Shown: positions 1 to 5,162 of the stretch, piece after piece
How positions within the stretch are numbered: the stretch's first letter is position 1
Layout: each line of letters begins with the position of its first letter
Assembly (NCBI GenBank): GCA_002455175.1
Contig: DKKJ01000041.1
Span: 3,782-8,943 of the forward strand
DNA length: 5,162 nt
Reading direction: 5' to 3'
Origin: Opitutaceae bacterium UBA6669
Lineage (GTDB): Bacteria; Verrucomicrobiota; Verrucomicrobiia; Opitutales; Opitutaceae
Translations under genes and position numbers: made by a program
Notes under the pieces: generated by a model
Database searches by the model: none
Seen by the model: only the letters and a program-made list of their open reading frames with translations
Told to the model about the DNA's origin: nothing

Positions 1-2036
1 CGATACGCCTCCGCTGCGTTGTTGAGAATCTTTTCCGAGATGGTGATGTCCTCGGTGAAGTTCTGCGAGGCGATCCATAGGCGGATAACGTCCGCGCCAT
101 ACTGGGCGATGTAGTTATCAGACGTCGGTGGCTTCTCGTACTGGCCAGACTTCGAAATTTTCTTTCCATCCTCGCCCACGATAAAACCGTGCGTCAGTAC
201 GGCGCGGTACGGTGCGGAACCGTAGGCAATGACACTCGTCCAGAGTGAGGATTGGAACCATCCACGATGCTGGTCGCTACCTTCAAGGTAGAGATCAGCG
301 GGCCATTGAGACTCGCCTTGATGACGGCGGAGCACAGCGGCATGGGACGAACCCGAGTCAATCCAGACGTCGAGAGTGTCACGTCCGCACACCAAGGCCG
401 AGGCGTCAGGCCAGTCTGCAGGCAGCGTGATACCCGCGAGCAACTCGGCGGCCGAGACATCGTACCACAGATTCGTCCCATGCTGCGCAAATTTATCAGC
501 CACTGCCCGGATCACGCCGGCGTCCAAGTAGGGGCGTTTTTGGGCGTCGTAAAATGCGACCATCGGTACGCCCCAAGAGCGCTGACGACTAACACACCAA
601 TCAGGACGAGCTTCCACCGCCCCACGGATCCGATTCTCACCCCAGGCGGGCACCCAACGCACCGTGGGAAGGGAGTTGAGCGCGATAGGACGAGGCTGCG
701 AGCGGCTCGTAGGTGTGCCATCAAGGCTGACGAACCACTGATCGACCGCGCGGAAAATGATGGGAGTTTTTGACCGCCAGCAATGGGGGTAGCTGTGCGT
801 GTAGCGTTGCTTGGCGAAGAGAGCGCCGGCGTCGGCGAGTTTCTTTAAAACGGCAATATTGGCCGGGGAGGTGCGCTTGGCTTCGAGATCCTCCACGGTT
901 TCTAATGTTGTCAAACCGACTAGATCTGCAGGCACCTGACCGTCGTCCAAATAGCGCCCATCGTCACCGACTGGACAATAGATGGGCAAGGCGTACCTCA
1001 GGCCGGTGAGATAGTCGTCCGCGCCGTGGCCGGGTGCGGTGTGCACGGCACCGGTGCCATAGTCGGTGGTAACATAGTCCGCGAGGACCACCAAAGAGAC
1101 CCGATCGATAAACGGGTGCCGAGTGGAGAGGTTTTCTAGTTCACGGCCAGGGAACGTTTTATCAACGACGGGAGCCGCTTCGACTTTTGCGGCGCCCAAA
1201 ACCGCGCTCAGCAAAGCTTCCGCCACGATGATGCGCTCCGTCCCCAGGTCTGCCACGACGTAGGTGGTTTCTGGATGCAAGGCGACAGCCAGATTGGCGG
1301 GTAGGGTCCACGGCGTCGTGGTCCAAATGACGAGGCTAACCGGTTTACCCGTGGGTAAGGAATACTTGACGGCTTCCGCTTCGGGGATCGTGAAGCGAAC
1401 CCAGATCGAAGGCGAGATGTGGTCCTTGTACTCGATTTCCGCTTCGGCCAGCGCAGTCTCGAAAGGGATCGACCAGTACACTGGTTTTTTGCTGCGGTAG
1501 ACTAAGCCTTGATCGACGAACGAGGAGAAGACTCGAACGATGTCGGCTTCGAACGCCGGTGCCTTGGTCTTGTATTCATTCTGCCAGTCGGCAAGCACTC
1601 CGAGTCGCTTGAACTGCTTCGTTTGACGGGCGATCCAACCCTCGGAAAATGCATCACACCGAGCACGCAGTTCCGCGGTGGAAACGGTTTCCTTTTTGGC
1701 CTGAATTTCTCGTGTGACCTTTTGCTCAATAGGAAGTCCATGACAGTCCCATCCTGGAACGTAAGGCGTCCGAAACCCCCGCATCGACTTGTAGCGAAGC
1801 GTCAGGTCCTTGAGGGTTTTATTCAGGGCGGTCCCAATGTGGACGTCGCCATTTGTGAACGGTGGGCCGTCATGCAAGACAAAGGCGGTTCCCTGCTGAC
1901 GGTGGGATTGAATGGCTTCGTACAGGCCCATCTTTTCCCAGGACGCGAGGCGTCCCGGTTCCCGTTGTACGAGGTTTGCTCGCATCGGGAAATCGGTTTT
2001 CGGTAGTAACAGAGTGTCCTTGAGATCTTGCGCCAT
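1..2036 (-). CDS. ileS: Isoleucyl-tRNA synthetase, 3'-truncated by the window edge
   Basis: This cytoplasmic class I aminoacyl-tRNA synthetase charges tRNA-Ile with isoleucine and edits mischarged valine. The reading frame is open from ATG at 2036 to base 1 without a stop, giving 678 residues of a family that usually has about 930-940. The N-terminal catalytic half carries HDGPPFTNGDVHIGT (residues 55-69, the HIGH region) and GWDCHGLPIE (95-104). The CP1 editing domain shows WTTTPWTLPAN (238-248) and GTGAVHTAPGHGADD (327-341). The second catalytic half shows DVWIDSGSSH (556-565), GSDQHRGWF (586-594) and the KISKS loop (626-630). The anticodon-binding domain has just begun; the C-terminal zinc-binding part lies outside. 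The motifs fit the bacterial type 1 enzyme rather than the eukaryote-like, mupirocin-resistant type 2, which usually ends the loop in KMSKR. An in-frame TAG 14 codons upstream (2078-2076), with no other start codon between, fixes the start. No clear Shine-Dalgarno precedes it. HIGT and KISKS replace the textbook HIGH and KMSKS. Confidence 0.97.
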   Translation of the reverse strand, partial: MAQDLKDTLLLPKTDFPMRANLVQREPGRLASWEKMGLYEAIQSHRQQGTAFVLHDGPPFTNGDVHIGTALNKTLKDLTLRYKSMRGFRTPYVPGWDCHGLPIEQKVTREIQAKKETVSTAELRARCDAFSEGWIARQTKQFKRLGVLADWQNEYKTKAPAFEADIVRVFSSFVDQGLVYRSKKPVYWSIPFETALAEAEIEYKDHISPSIWVRFTIPEAEAVKYSLPTGKPVSLVIWTTTPWTLPANLAVALHPETTYVVADLGTERIIVAEALLSAVLGAAKVEAAPVVDKTFPGRELENLSTRHPFIDRVSLVVLADYVTTDYGTGAVHTAPGHGADDYLTGLRYALPIYCPVGDDGRYLDDGQVPADLVGLTTLETVEDLEAKRTSPANIAVLKKLADAGALFAKQRYTHSYPHCWRSKTPIIFRAVDQWFVSLDGTPTSRSQPRPIALNSLPTVRWVPAWGENRIRGAVEARPDWCVSRQRSWGVPMVAFYDAQKRPYLDAGVIRAVADKFAQHGTNLWYDVSAAELLAGITLPADWPDASALVCGRDTLDVWIDSGSSHAAVLRRHQGESQWPADLYLEGSDQHRGWFQSSLWTSVIAYGSAPYRAVLTHGFIVGEDGKKISKSGQYEKPPTSDNYIAQYGADVIRLWIASQNFTEDITISEKILNNAAEAY

Positions 2037-2145
2037 GCCAAAGAAAGGGCGGCAGAGGCTATGTTCAGAGACGCCCTAGTCAAGGCAGGGAGGGCTGAAA
2101 CCTTTGAGTTTAGCGGTAATTGCGTCTCCGCGCAGGTCCGCAGGC
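2037..2145 (-). promoter_or_regulatory. hemY-ileS spacer, possible ileS leader
   Basis: This is the only gap of any size between genes here and the only plausible place for a separate ileS promoter. Read on the minus strand it holds TTGACT (2083-2078), a good -35 match. The best -10 at usable spacing is TAGCCT (2061-2056, 16 bp spacer), which matches only three of six consensus bases. An inverted repeat, GCGTCTC at 2122-2128 with GAGACGC at 2068-2074 on the plus strand, could pair as a 7 bp stem around a 47-base loop. There is no hairpin followed by a T-run, so no intrinsic terminator is visible after hemY, and read-through into ileS is likely. No ribosome binding site is evident before the ileS ATG. 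The regulatory role is inference. Confidence 0.25.
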
Positions 2146-3507
2146 TCAGGCTACTTGCTGAGCAACTTGCAATCCAGATGCCAAACAAGCGGGGAGCGAA
2201 ATCCCATCGCGTACAGGCCCCGCGACACGGAGGCCAGGATGGGTGGCTTCAAATGTGGCAATCGCTTCCTTTACTCGCTCGTAGCCAATGTTATATTGAG
2301 GAATTGCTCGCGGCCACGTGCGTTGGCGCACAAAGACGGGCTCACCTCGAAGGCCGAGCAGTGGTGTCAAATCGGAAAGAATCCGGGCTCTAATTTCATG
2401 AGGAGGCCGCAGCGCGAGGTCGGGCTGCAAAGCTCCTCCGACCATGACGTGCAGGGCGACATGGTCGAGAGGGGCTCTCCCGGGAAAGAGCGAGGACGAA
2501 AAAATCGCGCCCAAGACGTCACGTTTTTCTTTTGCAGGAACGAGCATTCCGAAGCCGTCCAAGGGATGCGCCACTTGATTGCGTTGAAATCCTAAAAACG
2601 CTGCCGAGATCGGCGGGTGCTCGACGGCTTCTAGCGCTGCGAGGGGACGTTCTCCCAAGGTTCCAACCGTGATCTTCGCAAGGGCCGAAGCCGGCAGGGC
2701 GAAAATGACGTCAGAAAAGGATTCTGTCTGCACTTCTCCCTCATGACGCCAGACGAGTTGCCAGGCGTGGTCACGAATTACCGCTTCCACCTGAGCATTC
2801 AGTTCTACGCAGCCGGGAAGGAGTGTGGAGGCCAATGCGCGAGGAATCGTTTCCAACCCGCCTTGAAACGACACTAAGCGGGGTCGACGTTCACCGCGCT
2901 GACGCCGGGCTTTGGCCTGCGCCTGTTGGGCGCGTAGGAGTGAACCGTGTTGGCGTTCGTTTTCCCAAAGCGAGGGAAAGGCATGCCGCGCGGAAAGCTT
3001 CTCCGCGTTTCCTGCGTAGATTCCACTGACGAAGGGTTGCACCGCGTAGTCGACTAGGTCCTGGCCCAGATGCGACTCCATGAACTTGGCTAGGCTGAGA
3101 TCGGTCGTCCTTTGGCGTGGCCGGCGTGCAAGTTCTCGAATGAGGCGCAGTTTTGACCCGAGCGTAAAAAGAGACGTGGTGAGGAATCCCGATGGCGATG
3201 TCGGGACGGCCTGGAGCCGTCCATTGCGAACAATGTAGCGGTTTTTTGCGGCGGGTGATGCCTCGCACAGTTTGGAAGTCAGGCCCAATTGGTCCAACAG
3301 TCGGACGAGAGGCGGGTCGCCTAAAAGCAGTGAATTGGGGCCGGCTTCGATCAACCAGCCTTGAGGGTCGAGCTCCGTTTGAATCACTCCGCCCAAGCGA
3401 GGGCTCGCTTCGAAGAGACGCACGCGCTTGCCCGCCCGGGTGAGGGCGTGGGCCGCGGCGAGTCCCGTGACGCCCCCTCCGACAACGGCTATGGGCAGCG
3501 ACTGCAT
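2146..3507 (-). CDS. hemY: Protoporphyrinogen oxidase, HemY-type FAD enzyme
   Basis: It is predicted to oxidise protoporphyrinogen IX to protoporphyrin IX, the penultimate step of protoporphyrin-dependent haem synthesis, normally using O2, as a membrane-associated flavoprotein. The 453-residue product is close to the usual length of about 450-480. The N-terminus has the dinucleotide-binding fold VVGGGVTG (8-15), the acidic residue E33 at the end of the second strand, and RLGG (37-40). EAGPNSLL (54-61) is typical of this family. WPRAIPQY (398-405) and the C-terminal GISLPACLASG (435-445), which completes the FAD site, follow in the expected positions. No transmembrane helix is apparent. The ATG at 3507 has a near-perfect Shine-Dalgarno and puts the FAD fold right at the N-terminus, as expected. 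It begins four bases after the hemE stop, so it is almost surely co-translated with hemE. Other FAD amine-oxidase-fold enzymes such as phytoene desaturases look similar, but the haem neighbours and internal motifs favour this call. The symbol hemG is also used for this enzyme type in some annotations. Confidence 0.95.
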   Translation of the reverse strand: MQSLPIAVVGGGVTGLAAAHALTRAGKRVRLFEASPRLGGVIQTELDPQGWLIEAGPNSLLLGDPPLVRLLDQLGLTSKLCEASPAAKNRYIVRNGRLQAVPTSPSGFLTTSLFTLGSKLRLIRELARRPRQRTTDLSLAKFMESHLGQDLVDYAVQPFVSGIYAGNAEKLSARHAFPSLWENERQHGSLLRAQQAQAKARRQRGERRPRLVSFQGGLETIPRALASTLLPGCVELNAQVEAVIRDHAWQLVWRHEGEVQTESFSDVIFALPASALAKITVGTLGERPLAALEAVEHPPISAAFLGFQRNQVAHPLDGFGMLVPAKEKRDVLGAIFSSSLFPGRAPLDHVALHVMVGGALQPDLALRPPHEIRARILSDLTPLLGLRGEPVFVRQRTWPRAIPQYNIGYERVKEAIATFEATHPGLRVAGPVRDGISLPACLASGLQVAQQVA

Positions 3508-3511
3508 GAGG

Positions 3512-3519
3512 TCACCTCC
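3512..3519 (-). promoter_or_regulatory. hemY ribosome binding site across the hemE stop codon
   Basis: On the minus strand the sequence GGAGGTGA includes the last bases of hemE and its TGA stop (3514-3512). GGAGG (3519-3515) stands 7 bases before the hemY ATG, an ideal spacing. The same stretch can fold as a minimal hairpin, GAGG pairing with CCTC around a TGA loop, just ahead of the ATG. A ribosome ending hemE translation would sit on this site, which suggests translational coupling. The Shine-Dalgarno match is directly visible; the coupling is inferred. Confidence 0.85.
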
Positions 3520-4543
3520 ACTGAGTCACGGTATCCACTAAGCTTTGCATGCACTCGATTTTGGCTTGGGGAGTGATGCCGTGCCCAAGATTGAAAATAT
3601 GTCCCGGCTGGTCACGCATCGCTTCGAGCAAGGATTGCGTTTGGGCGCGGACGATTTCAGGCGTTGTCTGCATGAGGAGCGGATCCAAATTGCCCTGGAG
3701 CGCGATGGTTTTGGGCAACTGCGCCCGCGCGGTACGCAGGTCTACCGTCCAGTCGACGCTTAGGACTCGGGCACCGGTGAAACTTTGGTCGATGAGATGA
3801 GTTCCGGTTCCTTTAGCGTAGAGGATCACCGGAAAATCCGGAGGCAGCGCAGCAATGATCTCGCGAATCCAACGCAACGAGGCCTCCGCATAATCCGCTC
3901 CCGCGACAATTCCTCCCCACGAATCAAAAATCTGGATAGCGTCCGCTCCGGCTTCGATCTGTGCCTTGAAGTAAGCGATCAATGCGCGGGTGAGACGTTC
4001 CAGAAGCGCATCGAAGAGTCCGCGATCTGTGTAGAAGAGGAGCTTGATCCGCTCAAAATCGTCCGAACTGCCGCCCTCGACCATGTAGGTCGCGAGTGTC
4101 CAAGGCGAGCCTCCGAAGCCCAGCAATGCCTTTTGGCCGGCTAGCGTTTGCTTCAATTGGCGAAGCGTGGCCGTGACGTAGCTGAGGGAATCCACCACGG
4201 ACTCAGGCGGAGCGAGTGCTTCGACCTGAGCGCGGGTTTCCAGGCGATAGGCCATCGCAATTCCCCCGGTATCGCGAAATGAATACGGCTGTCCGAGTGC
4301 TTCTGGGATGACGAGAATGTCGGAAAAAAGGATGGCGGCGTCCAATCCAGGAAAACGCTGCAGCGGTTGAAGTGTGACTTCAGTGGCCAGATCGGGCGTC
4401 TTGACCATCTCTAGGAAGGACGAACGCGCCTTTAAAGCCCGATACTCGGGAAGGTAACGCCCCGCTTGTCGCATGACCCACAGCGGAGGGCGTTCCAGAG
4501 GTTCGCAGCGCGTGGCAGCGAGAAAACGTTGGCGCGAATTCAT
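3512..4543 (-). CDS. hemE: Uroporphyrinogen decarboxylase
   Basis: This cytoplasmic, cofactor-free enzyme removes four acetate carboxyl groups from uroporphyrinogen III to give coproporphyrinogen III, the substrate of the HemF encoded just upstream. The 343-residue product has the normal full length. The N-terminal signature WVMRQAGRYLPEY (22-34) supplies the substrate-binding arginines R25 and R29. AAILFSDIL (69-77) carries the catalytic aspartate D75. GFGGSPWTLATYMVEGG (142-158) includes Y153, FDSWGG (206-211) includes S208, and NLGHGI (318-323) holds the conserved H321 near the C-terminus. All expected active-site residues are present, so the enzyme should be functional. The ATG at 4543 leaves the usual short stretch before the signature and is the only sensible start, although the 13 bp gap after hemF holds no recognisable Shine-Dalgarno. 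Translation may rely on coupling to hemF. Its TGA stop lies within the hemY ribosome binding site. Confidence 0.98.
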   Translation of the reverse strand: MNSRQRFLAATRCEPLERPPLWVMRQAGRYLPEYRALKARSSFLEMVKTPDLATEVTLQPLQRFPGLDAAILFSDILVIPEALGQPYSFRDTGGIAMAYRLETRAQVEALAPPESVVDSLSYVTATLRQLKQTLAGQKALLGFGGSPWTLATYMVEGGSSDDFERIKLLFYTDRGLFDALLERLTRALIAYFKAQIEAGADAIQIFDSWGGIVAGADYAEASLRWIREIIAALPPDFPVILYAKGTGTHLIDQSFTGARVLSVDWTVDLRTARAQLPKTIALQGNLDPLLMQTTPEIVRAQTQSLLEAMRDQPGHIFNLGHGITPQAKIECMQSLVDTVTQWR

Positions 4544-4556
4544 GAAAATAGGCGAA

Positions 4557-5162
<606 letters not shown>

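Noticed and set aside
512..724. Minus-strand frame with a hydrophobic stretch that might suggest a small membrane protein, and at first an ileS frameshift.
   Set aside because: Codon-by-codon reading of ileS shows its frame continues unbroken through this region, so this is just another frame of the same gene.
252..773. 173-codon open frame on the plus strand.
   Set aside because: It is antisense to conserved ileS catalytic-domain codons and rich in Arg, Pro and Gly as shadows usually are; no domain or ribosome binding site supports it.
1509..2006. 165-codon open frame on the plus strand.
   Set aside because: It lies wholly opposite the well-supported ileS frame, resembles no family I recognise, and has the composition expected of an antisense shadow in a GC-rich gene.
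2037..2145. Possible T-box riboswitch upstream of ileS, prompted by an ACCGC element.
   Set aside because: The spacer is too short for a T-box leader, has no terminator/antiterminator pair, and lacks the full conserved T-box sequence.
2028..2595. Overlapping plus-strand frames spanning the hemY 3' end and the spacer (2028-2393 and 2104-2595).
   Set aside because: Most of their length is antisense to hemY and their sequences are low in recognisable features; no support for a gene in the spacer.

Overview
The window looks like an ordinary chromosomal metabolic locus from an aerobic Gram-negative bacterium of moderately high GC content. All four genes lie on the minus strand, so transcription runs from the right edge to the left edge. 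Wording in the HemE and IleRS proteins (for example the HemE stretch around residues 88-98, FRDTGGIAM, and the IleRS stretch around residues 657-668 after the KISKS loop) resembles what I recall from Verrucomicrobiota and relatives. That assignment is from memory of protein families and is tentative.

In transcription order, the right edge (5162-4557) holds the C-terminal two thirds of hemF, the oxygen-dependent coproporphyrinogen III oxidase. After a 13 bp gap comes a complete hemE, uroporphyrinogen decarboxylase (4543-3512). Four bases later a complete hemY-type protoporphyrinogen oxidase begins (3507-2146). After a 109 bp spacer, ileS (isoleucyl-tRNA synthetase) starts at 2036 and runs off the left edge, with about 678 of roughly 930-940 residues present.

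The three haem genes cover consecutive late steps: uroporphyrinogen III to coproporphyrinogen III (HemE), to protoporphyrinogen IX (HemF), to protoporphyrin IX (HemY). HemF uses O2 directly and HemY-type oxidases normally do too, so this is the aerobic version of the pathway. The tight spacing, and a Shine-Dalgarno for hemY that lies across the hemE stop codon, argue for one transcript with translational coupling at least between hemE and hemY. ileS points the same way and may be read from the same transcript or from its own weak promoter in the spacer.

Almost every base is coding. The only non-coding stretches are the 109 bp, 13 bp and 4 bp gaps. I saw no RNA gene, mobile element, CRISPR array, phage gene or defence system, and no evidence for a previously undescribed system. 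The points worth a second look are small: active-site motif variants in IleRS, the stop/Shine-Dalgarno arrangement between hemE and hemY, and the hemY-ileS spacer.
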